Positions 21,191-32,756 of a stretch of DNA of 64,000 bases are shown one piece after another; the stretch's first letter is position 1; every line of letters starts with the position of its first letter. A model generated the notes under the pieces. That model did not search any database, had not been told where the DNA came from, and saw nothing but the letters and a program-made list of their open reading frames with translations. The translations under genes and the position numbers were made by a program. Where the stretch lies: NCBI RefSeq assembly GCF_029931775.1, contig NW_026612052.1, positions 434,001 through 498,000 on the forward strand, given 5' to 3'. Source of the DNA: Euleptes europaea (Eukaryota; Chordata; Lepidosauria; Squamata; Sphaerodactylidae).

Positions 21191-23999
21191 TGATGTCATG
21201 TGCATAACCCAGGACCCTTAGTGATTAAAAATAAATGTGTGGTTAAAAAGAAATGTGTGTCTGTGAGAAAGTGGCCATCTTCTCATTTGGTCTACAATCA
21301 CATATGTGGGAAACCTGAGTGTAGAAAATAAACCTCTCTTTTTCGATCTCTTTCTCCTATGCTAAAAGGAACTGCTTATTTAGGTTTGAAAATCTCTCAC
21401 CAATCTCTTGTATTCCTCAACTTGAGAGAAGGGCTACTTTCCAGGTTCTCAGACATATAATGACTTAACGTTATTATTATTTTTACATTGAACATAATAG
21501 TTCCCTGCATTAGGTGACGAGACTCCCCTTCTATTGGTACTACTTTAATGCAGAGTTACAACCTTCTTGCCAACCACTGAAGGCAACTATTTTTAAGATT
21601 TTTATCCCCCTTATTCTTCAACTCTAGGCTGAAAATGACTGGCCCCAAATCACGCAATAAGCCTTATTACAGAGTAGGGGTTTGAATCCAGGTCTCTCCT
21701 AGCCTAGTCAAGCCTTACAATTAAAATAACACTATTGACCATCTGCTACCCTGGTTATGACATTCCTCTAAACTTCTGGAGTCACATTTAAAATTTATAA
21801 AAAATATCTCTGTGGAACAAAAAACTTTTTTAAAAAAAAAGAAGGGTGAGAGAATCTCAGTTGGCTCTGTTATTCTAAACCTTTGCTTAAATATGTCAGC
21901 CACACAGAGCTAATGCACCTCTGCTGACGAATTTACAGTGCAATCCTAAACAGAGCTACTCCATTCTAAGCCCATTGTAATGAATAGGCTTGGATGGGAA
22001 TAACTCTCGTTAGGATTGCAGTGTTGGCAGGTAAGGCATTTTGAAGATGCAACATATACATCACTAGAGACTGATGTAGAAATGGTTTCATACTTCCAGT
22101 GGGCAAATGTACCTTGTTAGATTGTTGTTTCTGGAAAATGGTGCATCCTTGAGGAATAATATCCACTGAATCAGGAGTCAGCTTTCAAATAAACATGCAA
22201 AAGCATCAGAATTGTCATTTGGAGGGTACGAAAGGAGAGCACACAACAGTGGTTCTACCAATTCAACTGAAACACTGTTTCTTATTGTGACCTGAAATTT
22301 ACTGGAGTTAAATTGGATGAAGAAAACACTAGAGCTTCACAAGCAAATCAAGCAAGGGAAAGTTGGTAAGAGGATTCATTTTCTAGGGTCAATTCAGGAT
22401 ACATCTGTAATGGTGTCCATCACTGAGTTTCTTTTCAGTTTCTCACACATTATCTTTGGGCTGTTATAATTCATTTTCTAAGATACCTGGATTACAATCC
22501 AATTAATGCCATGAAGTACTTTGAACATTGTATGGTCACTGGGGTTCCAGTTTCTAAGACTGCTTTCTAAGACTATAACATTGAGAAAATGTGTTTTGAG
22601 GCACAGAATTAGAGGAGATATAGCCACAGGATTATGAAGAGACCACCATTGTGCAAGGTCAGAAATGAACTATTCCGTCATTACAACAATACTTGTATGC
22701 ACATAGAAGCCTTACTCTAGTGTCTGTTTGGGACATGAGTACTCTAATGTCCACACAGTGCTTCTGCTTACTGCAAGTTCTCTTTCAATCCCTCCAAAGC
22801 CTTCCTTGATTAGAGCAACGTGGGTTGAGATCACCACAGATACTTTCTTCACACTCCCTTTCTTACTTGCATTGGGGAGCTGTAGAATGATGGATCAGGC
22901 TTTCTGACTGGAGAACTGCTGTGACAGTGAGGCTGTTGTATTATATAAGCCCCAAGATGATTCTCTTAAACAATGCAAGGAACAAAGGGGGGCAAAAACA
23001 TGCCCCTGTTCAGTTGTTTGTATGGTGCATCCCTATCTCTATCCCACTAAACTGAAATCAACCATAAAATGCACTAACTATAAGTAACTTTACAAAGGTG
23101 AGCACAAAGGCACTTTCCTCATGTTGAATATACCTCAAACCTTTTTTTGAGGAGAAATAACTATTCATCTGACTGTCTGTCTGTCTGTCTAACTTTAAAC
23201 TCACCATTCTGGCCAGGAGCTCAGGGCTGCATACCTGACTACTCTACACCCCCACCCCCCACACAATTGGTCATCACAAAAATGCTTGAGGTATATTAAG
23301 TTGATTGTGACTTGCCCAAAGAACCTGATGTCTGAGGGGGAATTTTAGTCCAGATCCTAGTCTGCTCCTGTAACCACTCCACAATGGACCTCTGAACTAG
23401 AAGGTGCTCTAATCTTCCTGAGGTCACGAATGACATGTTTTTTTTCAATGCTAGGGAAAAACAGGACAAAAGAAAAGGAACAACGGGAGGGGGGGACCCG
23501 AGCAAACTAACAACGCTGCAAGATTCAGTGGATACTGGTCAAATAATCAGGTAAGCTTTCAGTCCTTCGTAGATTGTCACCACTTGGGGTAGTTTTTTAG
23601 ACAGGGGAAAAATGTATGAAGATTTAAGAACATGTTTCTTCAGCACTGTGCTCCTTCTGAAGAGCTGCTTTCCTAAATCGTATATCGGCTTCAATAAGAG
23701 TCTAAAGGGTCTAAAGAGTCTAAAGGGCCTGGCTTCAATAAGAGTCTAAAGGGTGAGATCTCCCCCCTACACACAGACACAATTTGGAGTCTGTTTCAAA
23801 TAAATTGTTTTGATCAGCAAAGAAATTCAAAGAAATGAGGGACCAGCATGGATATTCTACAAAATGTCAGACTTTCGTTCCACAGATGCTCAGAGACAGG
23901 CACTGTATTTCCCAGCCTTCCTACCCTCCTGCTAGAGGACCCTAAGATGTAAAATGGTGATGATGATGATGACCTCAGCAGTGCATAATGCCATACAGT

Positions 24000-24190
24000 C
24001 AACCCTCCAAAGCAGCCATTTTCTCCAGGGGAACTGATTTTTGTAGTTTAGAGAGCAGTTGTGATTCTAGGAGATCTCCAGGCCCCAAATGGAGGCCAAA
24101 AGCCTTACACCCAAACCACCTGCTCCATGATAAAACTGAAGCATACTGATGCTGAGAATTGTTTTTGTAGGTACGGTTGCCATCTCTAGG
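24000..24190 (-). mobile_element. Decayed hAT element upstream of OR, unit B copy
   Basis: Ortholog by duplication of the element at 18250-18440, with the same truncation and position relative to the gene. Confidence 0.6.
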
Positions 24191-24260
24191 TGGGGATAAA
24201 GGTTGTCCTATTAGAAATTCTGGGTTCCCTCATTTTGAGCTTGCATAAAGATCTGTTGAC

Positions 24261-24285
24261 TTTTCTGTGAATTCCCTCCTAACAG
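24261..24285 (+). other. 3' splice site upstream of OR start
   Basis: ttccctcctaacag ends 11 bases before the ATG, as in unit A. The pyrimidine tract is slightly weaker (tgtgaattccc). Confidence 0.75.
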
Positions 24286-24296
24286 ATTAACCCAAC

Positions 24297-25286
24297 ATGA
24301 GAAAAAACCAGAGCATGGTGAATAACTTCCTGTTGCTGGGATTCTCTAACATGCCAGGTCTAGAGGCCTTATTCTTTACTGTTTTCCTCACCATCTATCT
24401 ACTGACTCTGACTGGGAACAGTCTAATAATCATTGTCACGCTGACTGATCAGACACTCCACAGCCCTATGTATTTCTTTCTTAGGAATCTGAGCTTTCTG
24501 GAGATCGGTTACACCTCAGTTACTATTCCCCAAATGCTTGAAAATCTCCTGTCAGAGGACAAAAGTATTTCATTCCTTGGCTGTGCCTTTCAAATGAGCA
24601 GCTTCCTCATCACAGGGGCAGCTGAGTGTTATATTTTAGTTGCCATGGCATATGACCGCTATGTGGCTATTTGTCAACCTCTGCATTACCCTTTTATTAT
24701 GAGCAGTAGAGTATGTTATGTGCTGGTTGCAGCCTCCTGGTTGGCTGGTGTTCCAGTGCAACTTGGCCAAACTTTCTTGGTTTTCACCTCTGATTTTTGT
24801 GACTCCAATGAAATCAACCACTTTTTCTGTGACATCCCTGCGATGGTCAACCTTATCTGCGGAGAAACCTCTATCAATGAACTGGTTGCCCAAGTGGAGG
24901 TTGCACTACTTGGCGTGATCCCTTTTGCTTTGATCCTCATGTCATATATATGCATTGCCTCTACTATTCTGAAGATACCAGCTGTAGAAGGGAGGCACAA
25001 GGCCTTCTCGACATGCTCCTCACATCTGATGGTGGTGGTGCTTTTGTATGGCTCTGGAATGGCAGTGTATTTGAAGCCAAAGTCAAGTCACTCTCTGGAG
25101 ATGGACAAATTCCTGTCACTCTTCTATAGCATCCTGCCACCATTGATAAACCCTCTTATTTACACTTTGAGGAACAAGGAGGTCAAAGAGGCACTTGGGA
25201 AAGTACTTTTCCTTCTTCACCTACAAGAAACAAGTAAACACAGAAAGAATGGGAATAATAGAACACTTGGTCATATTCCTGCTTAG
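24297..25286 (+). CDS. Olfactory receptor, class II, family 10-like, second copy
   Basis: An intact 329-aa paralog of the gene at 18547-19539, same strand, about 5.75 kb downstream. It keeps the NQS glycosylation site, GN, PMYFFLRNLS, C96, [30 protein letters not shown] and the long basic C-terminal tail, one residue shorter. Changes include MGIF to MSSF in TM3 and VVVVFYG to VVVLLYG in TM6, both pocket-facing regions in ORs generally. No disruption seen, so both copies are probably functional. Confidence 0.96.
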   Translation: MRKNQSMVNNFLLLGFSNMPGLEALFFTVFLTIYLLTLTGNSLIIIVTLTDQTLHSPMYFFLRNLSFLEIGYTSVTIPQMLENLLSEDKSISFLGCAFQMSSFLITGAAECYILVAMAYDRYVAICQPLHYPFIMSSRVCYVLVAASWLAGVPVQLGQTFLVFTSDFCDSNEINHFFCDIPAMVNLICGETSINELVAQVEVALLGVIPFALILMSYICIASTILKIPAVEGRHKAFSTCSSHLMVVVLLYGSGMAVYLKPKSSHSLEMDKFLSLFYSILPPLINPLIYTLRNKEVKEALGKVLFLLHLQETSKHRKNGNNRTLGHIPA

Positions 25287-25289
25287 TAA

Positions 25290-26335
25290 GCTCTGATATA
25301 ACAATTGCCATGTCCACTGTTTCGTTATGTGCATGGGCCGTGCTGAAAGCCTACCTCTATGACAACCATTTTACTTCCATGGATATTTCTCCCTTCCCAT
25401 ACATGAATTCCTGGAAATGTATATATAATATATGGATTTTCTATGATTAGGGAAAATGTGATGTTTTGCAATCACTGTATCTGATTCTAAAATGTTGCTC
25501 TCCTGTGTGAATAGCTAAATCCATGTAACTGAGCCATCCATAGCTATCTATGAGGATTCTGCAAAACCTGGGTAGCCCCAAGGGTCTTATGAACAACCTA
25601 AATAAAGCATTATTTTGGGACTGTGCAAATGACAAAGAAATTAAGGCCATTCTGATCTCAACCATCATTTTGGGTTTCCATAGCCACCACAATGCATGTG
25701 GAAATGCCCAGCTTGTGATGTGGCAGCCAGGATGACAAGGAGGTGGATACAATAGTGACAGTATTGAGTGGGAGAGGCATGAGCAGGTGGGGGTAAGGAT
25801 GCTGATGAGAGGGGCAACAACAGAAAACAGAAGGAAGGAGAAGCAGCACCAGTGGCAGGAAGGAACAAGTAATGGGAAATATGGAATTTCCTCTTTGCTG
25901 CAAGTCCTTGTGGGTACCTCGTTTGTTCCCTAAAAGAAAGAAAAAAGAAATTACTGTATTTGAGTAGATGGAGATATATATAGTCAGAGTATATGAACTG
26001 TTTCTTCCTTTAACTTTTTATCGTTTTAAGTACTACTTGCTGAAACATGAGTATTCTACTGCTGAACTAGATATGGGAACTATTTCATTTGATGTTTGAC
26101 ATTTTTATACTGCTGGTGGTATTCCTTTAGTGGATTATGGCTGTAATCCTAAAAACACTTTTCTGGGAGTAAACCTCATTGAATAAAATGGAACTTACTC
26201 CTGAGTAGACCTGCTTAGGCTTTCTCCCTTCATGTTTTAAATGGCTTTCTATAGATTTTCCGGACAATAAGTGCTTTTATAGTCTGATGTTTGTATATTT
26301 ATATTCAGTTGTAAATGGCTTTGAGGTATGCAATC
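25290..26335. other. 3' flank of OR, no gene seen
   Basis: Homologous to 19540-20505. Short frames on both strands come from a G/A-rich stretch at about 25740-25870 and lack support. Confidence 0.5.
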
Positions 26336-26339
26336 TATA

Positions 26340-27015
26340 TAAATAAAAGGATCTGTCCATCTGAGGTATGCCTAACTCATCAGAAAATGAAGCTAGGAGT
26401 CTCGACATTGGCAATCAGCTTCAGGATGATCATGGGAGTTGCAGTGCCAAACATGAATTGAAATGGAACATCCTGGACCCTGAAGTCCCCAGAAACCCTC
26501 AGCATGGTTTACTTTGGGAGGCATAACTCATCCAAAACTAATGCTAGGAACCTCAAAATGGGTCACTGGCTTCAGAATGATGGTGGGTGTAGCAATGCCC
26601 CAAATGAAACTCATTGTCCAGAATATCAACAGACCCTCCCCCCCACCCATGTCAATTGAAGCAAACATTGTTCGTGGAAGCCATAACTCATCCAAAAAGA
26701 AAGGTACATGTTTGAAAATAGACCAAGTTCAGAATGATGATGGGAGCTGCAGTGCCAAAAATAAAGGGAATGGGGACATTCTGGCCCAGGTTATCTCCAA
26801 TAGCCCCCTGATGCTATGTACAATGGAAGCAAAGGTTGTCTGCGGCAAGCAGAGGTCATCAGAAAATAAGGTTAGGAGCCTTAAAATTTCCCAATAGCGT
26901 CAGGATGATCATGGGAGTTGCGGTGCCAAAAATGGAGGGAACCAGAACATCCTGGCCTGGCTGATCCGCAAATCCCATCCTCCTCCATCACTCTATTTGC
27001 AATGGAAGCTGAGGT
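26340..27015 (+). repeat. Degenerate ~170-bp tandem array, end of unit B
   Basis: Copy of the array at 20510-21190 with the same order of repeats. Cores such as aggatgatcatgggagttgc recur at about 26422, 26573, 26728 and 26900. Confidence 0.75.
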
Positions 27016-27229
27016 TGTACCATTCCATTGAGGTCATGTGCATAACCCAGGACCCTTAGAGGTTAAAAAGAAATGTGTGCTTAAAAAGAAATGTGTGTCT
27101 GTGAGAAAGTGGTCATCTTCTCATTTGGTCTACAATCACATATGTGGGAAACCTGAGTGTAGGAAATAAACCTCTTTTTTTCAATCTCTTGCTCCTGTTC
27201 TAGAAGGAGCTGCTTATTTAGGTTTAAAC

Positions 27230-28046
27230 ATACCAGTTTGAAGGAGGTGACACACATAAAGATTCTGAAGAATTATTTAAACAAATGGATGAAACACGTA
27301 GACAAGTAAATAACAGAATACTAAGCTCCAGGATATATTGATGCAGAGAGAGAGGGTTTATTGAGTGAGACATAAAATACACTCAAATAGAACACTATAG
27401 AGCAAGAGCATGAAATAGCACTGGATACTAGAATATCCACAGCAAATGTAAATATTCCACATGCCTACACTCTTATGCAACATGAACATGCATGAAAGAG
27501 TAGACTGGGGATTTAGAGAAAAGCTGCAGTAGGAAAAACAGAGAGATAGATTACATATCATATCATTAGGATCCTGAATTGAGAAGTTATTTAGCAAATC
27601 TCCAAGCATCCAGTCAGCTGATGGCCTTTGAACCTATTAACCCTTTTAAGGTACTCATTTGGGTACAGACAGATACGTGCAAGGGATAAGGATCATGCTT
27701 GGTATTAGACTCATGCATTTCTTTCATTATGAATTGCAATAATTACAAAACTGTGTTCCATAATCGTCATAATTAAGATGAAAATGAAACATATTCCCTA
27801 CATGTAAATTGGCAGTTAGATGTGCCAGGAAGCAGGTAGGTGGACACAGGCCATCTGAAAACAATTCAGTATGTGCTTGAAAGGTTACAGGCAGGACTTA
27901 GGAACTACCATTATAGAGCTGATGGGATCTAAAAACCATCTGGCTGTTTTCACTGTAGGCGCTTAAAGAGAGCTGGCCAGAACCTTCCTACTCTGACAAC
28001 CTGCAATGATGATTCACCAATATCCTCCTCTAAGAGCTCAAGATAC
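27230..28046. other. Unassigned interspersed sequence
   Basis: Starts where homology with unit A stops, so it probably includes an insertion private to this side. An AATAAA on the minus strand (27356-27361) is followed by a CT-rich stretch, as in some LTR R regions, but I found no convincing TG...CA ends with a flanking duplication. Left unclassified. Confidence 0.3.
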
Positions 28047-28054
28047 CTGCAGCC

Positions 28055-28260
28055 TAGGATTGCCAACCTCCAGGTGGTGGCTGGAGATCTTTTGCTATTG
28101 CAACTGATCTCTAGCTGATAGAGATCAGTTCACCTGGAGAAAATGGCTGCTTTGGCAACTGGACAATATGGCATTGAAATCCCTCTCTCCAAACCCTGCC
28201 CTTCTCATGCTCCATCCCCAAAACATCCAGGTATTTCCCAACCTGGACCTGGCAACCTTA
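28055..28260 (+). mobile_element. Non-autonomous hAT element
   Basis: TAGGATTGCCA start and TGGCAACCTTA end, flanked by ctgcagcc (28047-28054) and ctacagcc (28261-28268), an 8-bp duplication with one mismatch. The right duplication is itself the target of the next element. Confidence 0.85.
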
Positions 28261-28268
28261 CTACAGCC

Positions 28269-30010
28269 TCGGCCCGAACTGAAAATCAGCCGAATTTCCC
28301 CTGATTCGGTGGTTTTTAGTTCGGGAGGAACCGAACTCAAAACTGGCGGGCAACCGGGGGGGGGCCGAATTCAGCGAGTTCGGGAGTTCGCGAATAAATT
28401 CAGCAAAATCAGTAAGCAGCATAACTGTCAGTAAGCAGCATTCTCCTCCCCCGGCCAATCGGTGGGCAAGCTGGGTCTTCTTCTGGCCAATCAGTCAGGA
28501 TTGAGTACTGGAGGAATCAGCTGATGTGCGGCCCGGCCAGGGAGAGAGAGAGAGAGAGCGAAATCCTTGTGTGTGTGGGGGGGGTGCTTGTGCACATTTG
28601 CTCCTTTCTGTGGCTGCAGGGGGCGTATTTTGGGGGGTACAGACACAAAACTTTTAGTGGAGCTTCAGATGAAGCTTCTTAAGATACCCCCCAAGTTTTG
28701 TAAACATTGGGTCAGGGGGTCCCGAGATATGGGCTCCCCCCTTTTTATTTCCATGGCTGCAGGGGGTGCATTTTGGGGGGTACAAACCCCAAACTTTTAG
28801 TGGAGCTTCAGATGAAGCTTCTTAAGATACCCCCCAAGTTTTGTAAACATTGGGTCAGGGGGTCTCGAGATATGGGCTCTCCCCCTTTTCCCTCCCCCCT
28901 TTTTCCATTTATGTGGCTGCAGGGGGCGCTTTTTTGGCGATATAGCCCCCAAACTTTTAGCATAGCTTCAGACAGTTATTCTTAAGATACCACCCAAGTT
29001 TTGTAAAGATGGGTTCAGTGGGGGCAGAAATATCGCCTCCCCCCTTTTCTCTTTCCGTGGCTGCAGGGGGCGCATTTTTGGGGGTGCAGATCCCAAACTT
29101 TGAGCGGAGTTTCAGACCAGTGTTCTTAAGAGACCACCCAAGTTTTGTGAACATTGGGTCAGGGGGTCCCGAGATATGGGCTTTCCCCTTTCCCCTTTCC
29201 CCTTTTCCCTATTGGGATGAATGGATCAGCGAGCTGATCCTGTGTGCATCTTCTCCAGAGCAAAACGTCCCGTGCCTAATTGGAATCATCTTGGATTACA
29301 AGTCCTCCCCAGCCCCTCCTGATGGAACAGAAGACAGCCACAGTAAGACCCCTTTGGGGGCTTTAATCTATAACTTTTCTCCTGTGTATGTGTGTGTGTG
29401 TGGGGGGAAAGCAGAGTCTGTGTGTGTGTGGGGAGGGAGCACTTTCTGTGGGTGGGGGGGAAGCCAAAGGGGGCTGTCGTCGGTTCTGCCTGGGGTGTGT
29501 GTTCCCCCTCGAGTCTCTCGCTCCCTGGTTTGAGGGGGGAGGTTTCAGTTGTGTGTCTTCTGGTTTTTCCCTGTTGCAAAGGTGTTGTTTTACAAGGTTG
29601 AGTTGCTTTGCAAACTGTTGTCGGGGCTGGGAGCTTTGTGCGTGGGCGGCAAGCTCTGCTGAGAGATGCACATTAAGGGTGGGGGGGACCCCTTTCAGGG
29701 CACATATCTCAGCCCCCCTGACCCAATCTTTACAAAACTTGGGGAGTCTTTCAATAAACGTCCTTTGAAGCTCTGCTGAAAGTTTGGGACCTCTAACCCC
29801 AAAAATTCCCCCCCCCCCAGAGCCACGGAAAGGCGCGATTGTGTTTTTAATGGCTTTATTCGGCCGAATTTTTTTTCTGAACTTTGAATTCCCGCCGAAT
29901 TGAACGGATCCGAAGTGGGGGAGTTCGGACTTCGGCACATCCCGAATCTAAACAGGCCGAATTCGGCCGAATCTGAACTATACCGAATTTTTTAAAATTC
30001 AACAGCCCTA
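28269..30010. mobile_element. 1.7-kb mosaic element with internal tandem modules, flanked by 8-bp duplication
   Basis: Flanked by perfect ctacagcc at 28261-28268 and 30011-30018. The right end (…aacagccct a) is the inverse of the left end of the element at 31142 (tagggctgttga). Inside are about four tandem modules of 130-180 bp (28610-29200), each with ggctgcagggggcgcatttt, cttcagatgaagcttcttaa and aacattgggtcagggggtcc, and one inverted module at 29690-29830. The middle (29205-29640) is GT- and G-rich. Long frames on both strands here follow the repeats and are not supported as genes. The 8-bp duplication suggests hAT mobilisation, though the left end lacks a matching TIR. Confidence 0.6.
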
Positions 30011-30825
30011 CTACAGCCATATACTCTACCTCCTGCTATCTTACTGCATGGAATGGATCGTATCCTTATCTGCTATGGAAGGCCTGGAATAGTGCAAGAT
30101 ACTCAGCTTTTGAAGCAAAAATTGGTGAGACATTCAGAATTTTGCAGAAATCTAGATCTGTTAATTTGAGAGGCAATTTTGTCCATGTAGTTCATTTACC
30201 AGATTTAATACAACCTGGAAGAGAGAGAAAAATTACCATAGATGCCTGAAATCCCACTCATATTGTATATAAAACATATATCCTGATCGCTGTTTAGTGC
30301 TATGGCATGAAACAACTTGCATGAAATGCTATGGCATGAAACAACTTGCATGAAATGCTATGGCATGAAACAACTTGCTAAAGCTGCCGAATGATAATTA
30401 AATGATCTATGAAGGGGTTATTGGTTTGTTTGTTTGCTTGCTTGCTTACAAAATTTATCCGCCAAAGCAGCTAACAATTAAAAATATACATGATAAAAAT
30501 ACATGATGAAACCATTAAAATAAACCTCTCACAAAAATACCTCATTACAACAACTTGAAAAAGAGTTTAAAAAGAGAGTTAAAATACTTATGAGACAGTT
30601 AAATACATATAAAATATAAAACATTGGTTAGGAGGAAGAGATAGGGTTGTCAACCTCCAAGTACTAGCTGGAGATCTCCTGCTATTACAACCGATCTCCA
30701 GCCAATAAAGATCAGTTCACCAGGAAAAATGGCTGCTTTTGCAGTTGGACTCTATAGCATTGAACCCCCAAACCCCACCCTCCTACACCCACCTCCCCAA
30801 ACCCCATCCTCCTACACCCACCAGC

Positions 30826-31090
30826 ATGGTGGAGTGGTTAAGAACGGTGGTTTGGAGCGGTGGACTCTGATCTGGAGAACTGGGTTTGAGCGGCAGATGC
30901 TAATCTGAAGAATCAGGTTGGTTCTCCTACACATGAATCCAGCTGGGTGACCTTGGGCTAGTCACAGCTCCTTCAGCCCCACCTACCTCAAAGGGTGTCT
31001 ATTGTGGGGAGGGGAAGGGAAAGTGATTGTTAGCCAGTTTGATTAAGTGGTAGAGAAAGTCAGCATATAAAAACCAACTCTTCTTCTTCC
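30826..31090 (+). mobile_element. tRNA-derived SINE (gtggttaagag family)
   Basis: Starts with cagcatggtggagtggttaag, a tRNA-like A-box region, and continues through tgaccttgggctagtcacag and cagccccacctacctca to the aaaaaccaactcttcttctt tail. Nested in the hAT element. A partial internal repeat of the head is present. Other copies: 37600-37905 and 49727-50030. Confidence 0.85.
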
Positions 31091-31141
31091 CTCCTCGGGC
31101 TCTACTCCAAAAAACTGCCCATTGGTGGCAAAGAGGAACCT

Positions 31142-31735
31142 AGGGCTGTTGAAAAAAAAAATCGGTATAGTTCGGATTCGGCTGAATTCGGCCCGTTTTA
31201 ATTTGGACCGTGCCGAAGTCCGAACTCCCTCGCTTCGGATCCCTGGATATTCGGGGCGATCTGGAGTTCGGAGGGAAATTCGGCCCCCGCGCGCCTTCAG
31301 GGGGATTCCCTGAAGGCGCTCGGGGGCCCTTTAAACAGATCTGCGCCTCCCAGCTGGGAGGCGCAGATCTATTTAAAGCCCCCCCAGCCCTGCCGGGACT
31401 CCCGGCAGGGCTGGCGGGGGGCTGGCAAGACCAGACCCCCACACACACACCCTTCCAGCCCTGCCAGGACTCCCGGAAGGGCTGGGGGGGGCTTCAAACA
31501 GATCTGCGCCTCCTGGCCAGAAGCTCCCTGGAGGCACGCGGCGGGTCTTTAAACAGATCTGCACCTCCCGGCCGGGAGGCGCAGATCTGTTTGAAGCCCC
31601 CCCCAGCCCTGCCGGGAGTCCCAGCAGGGCTGGAAGGGGGTGTGGGGGAGTCTGGGCTTGCCAGCCCCCCACCAGCCCTGCCGGGAGTCCCAGCAAGGCT
31701 GGGGGGGGGCTTTAAATAGATCTGCGCCTCCTGGG
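31142..31735 (-). mobile_element. GC-rich palindromic element
   Basis: Left end tagggctgttga matches the inverted right end of the 28269-30010 element, so the two share a family terminus. The body is strongly GC-rich and made of repeated modules of inverted type: ccagccctgccgggactccc with its complement, and cagatctgcgcctccc with its complement. At 31337-31370 lies a perfect 34-bp palindrome with no loop, and at 31554-31589 a 36-bp one with a single mismatch. Open frames through it are artefacts of GC-rich repeats. Confidence 0.6.
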
Positions 31736-31757
31736 AAAGGGGGGACCTGGCAACCCA

Positions 31758-32261
31758 ACCAAGGGACAACCTTAGCTCATCATCCTTGTGTGCTGTTTAC
31801 TATGTGGCCATAGTCTACCTAGGGTCCTTATGTGGTCCTTCTCAAGGTGGCACTTCCTGCTGCATGTCTGTCTGGAATGCCATAAGGCAAGCAAAACAAC
31901 TGACCAGGCATTGATGTTCTAACACAAAACAGCTACCAGCCTCTTCAGTAGATGTTACTGGGCTGGCTGGCATCAAAAGGTCACCAGAGTTGATCTGTGG
32001 CTGCCAATTTATGTACATCTGTGGCTCTCAATTTATGTACATATGCATGTCAAGATGCAGCCATCACCCACATACTAAATATTTGACACATAGAGCTGTT
32101 GAGTAGGGGGATACAACCTAAAAAACAAAACAAAACAAACCTCTAATTGTATGTATGCACATTTATTTTTAACATGTCCCTCAAATAAGGAAACAATAGG
32201 TACAGTGATTTTTCTAGTGACAGGTATCAAAAAAACAGAGGCTGATATGTAGCAGTTGAAG
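31758..32261. other. Gene-free spacer
   Basis: Mixed non-coding sequence; ctctcaatttatgtacat is locally duplicated near 32005-32045. Nothing coding is visible. Confidence 0.4.
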
Positions 32262-32273
32262 TAAATGTATTGT

Positions 32274-32756
32274 TATCCGGGCTGTGTAACCGTGGTCTTG
32301 GTATTTTCTTTCCTGACGTTTTGCCAGCAACTGTGGCAGGCAACTGAAGGACAGTGTCTCTCAGTGTCAAGTGTGTAGGAAGAGTAATATATAGTCAGAA
32401 AGGGGTTGGGTTTGAGCTGAATCATTGTCCTGCAAAAAGTAACAACGGTAATGTGCTAATCATTATCCTGTAAGTATCAAGATAATGTGCTAATACTTAC
32501 AGGACAATGATTAGCACATTAGCTTTGATACTTTTTGCAGGACAATGATTCAGCTCAAACCCAACCCCTTTCTGACTATATATTACTCTTCCTACACACT
32601 TGACACTGAAAGACGCTGTCCTTCAGGGTTACTCCTCTGAAGATGCCTGCCACAGCTGCTGGCGAAACATCAGGAAAGAAAATACCAAGACCACGGTCAC
32701 ACAGCCCGGATAACCTACAAGAACTAATGAACTCTGACCGTGAAAGCCTTCGACAA
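32274..32756. mobile_element. Palindromic Penelope-like insertion 1
   Basis: Flanked by a perfect 12-bp duplication, taaatgtattgt (32262-32273 and 32757-32768). Two inverted arms of about 200 bp meet near 32475. The right arm reads ctgaaga (32637-32643), an imperfect GCCTGC/GCTGGC hairpin, then gaaa (32664-32667), and continues through cacacagcccggataacc to gccttcgacaata, the sequence I know as the end of vertebrate Penelope-like elements. The left arm carries a degraded inverse. Confidence 0.8.

Larger units (their letters stand above)
15660..21420. repeat. OR10-like duplication unit A
   Basis: Realigns along its length with 21560-27225, same orientation: a shared left part (gctgaaaatgactggcccc), a long 5' flank, the OR gene, 3' flank, and a terminal ~170-bp repeat array. 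Unit A privately holds a SINE at 16067 and a much longer CTGT tract at 17472. Confidence 0.85.
21560..27225. repeat. OR10-like duplication unit B
   Basis: Second direct copy, beginning within about 150 bp of the end of unit A. It keeps the foldback at 21940-22025 without the SINE of unit A. At 23215-23270 it carries a C-rich stretch not seen in A. Confidence 0.85.
30642..31757 (+). mobile_element. hAT element split by two later insertions
   Basis: The TAGGGTTGTCA start (30642) and the cctggcaaccc end (to 31757) belong to one element of the common family. It is interrupted by a SINE at 30826-31090 and a GC-rich element at 31142-31735. Between them the expected internal phrase cattggtggcaaagagg is present (31118-31136). 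Confidence 0.75.

Noticed and set aside
27230-28046. Possible second solo LTR
   Set aside because: A poly(A) signal and CT-rich stretch are suggestive, but I could not find matching ends or a flanking duplication.
28567-29938. Several open frames of 77-191 codons on both strands
   Set aside because: They follow the tandem modules and G/T-rich runs of the mosaic element; no domain or codon bias is visible.
31140-31769. Overlapping 69-169 codon frames rich in Pro, Gly and Ala
   Set aside because: They arise on both strands from GC-rich palindromic repeats, where stops are rare by composition.
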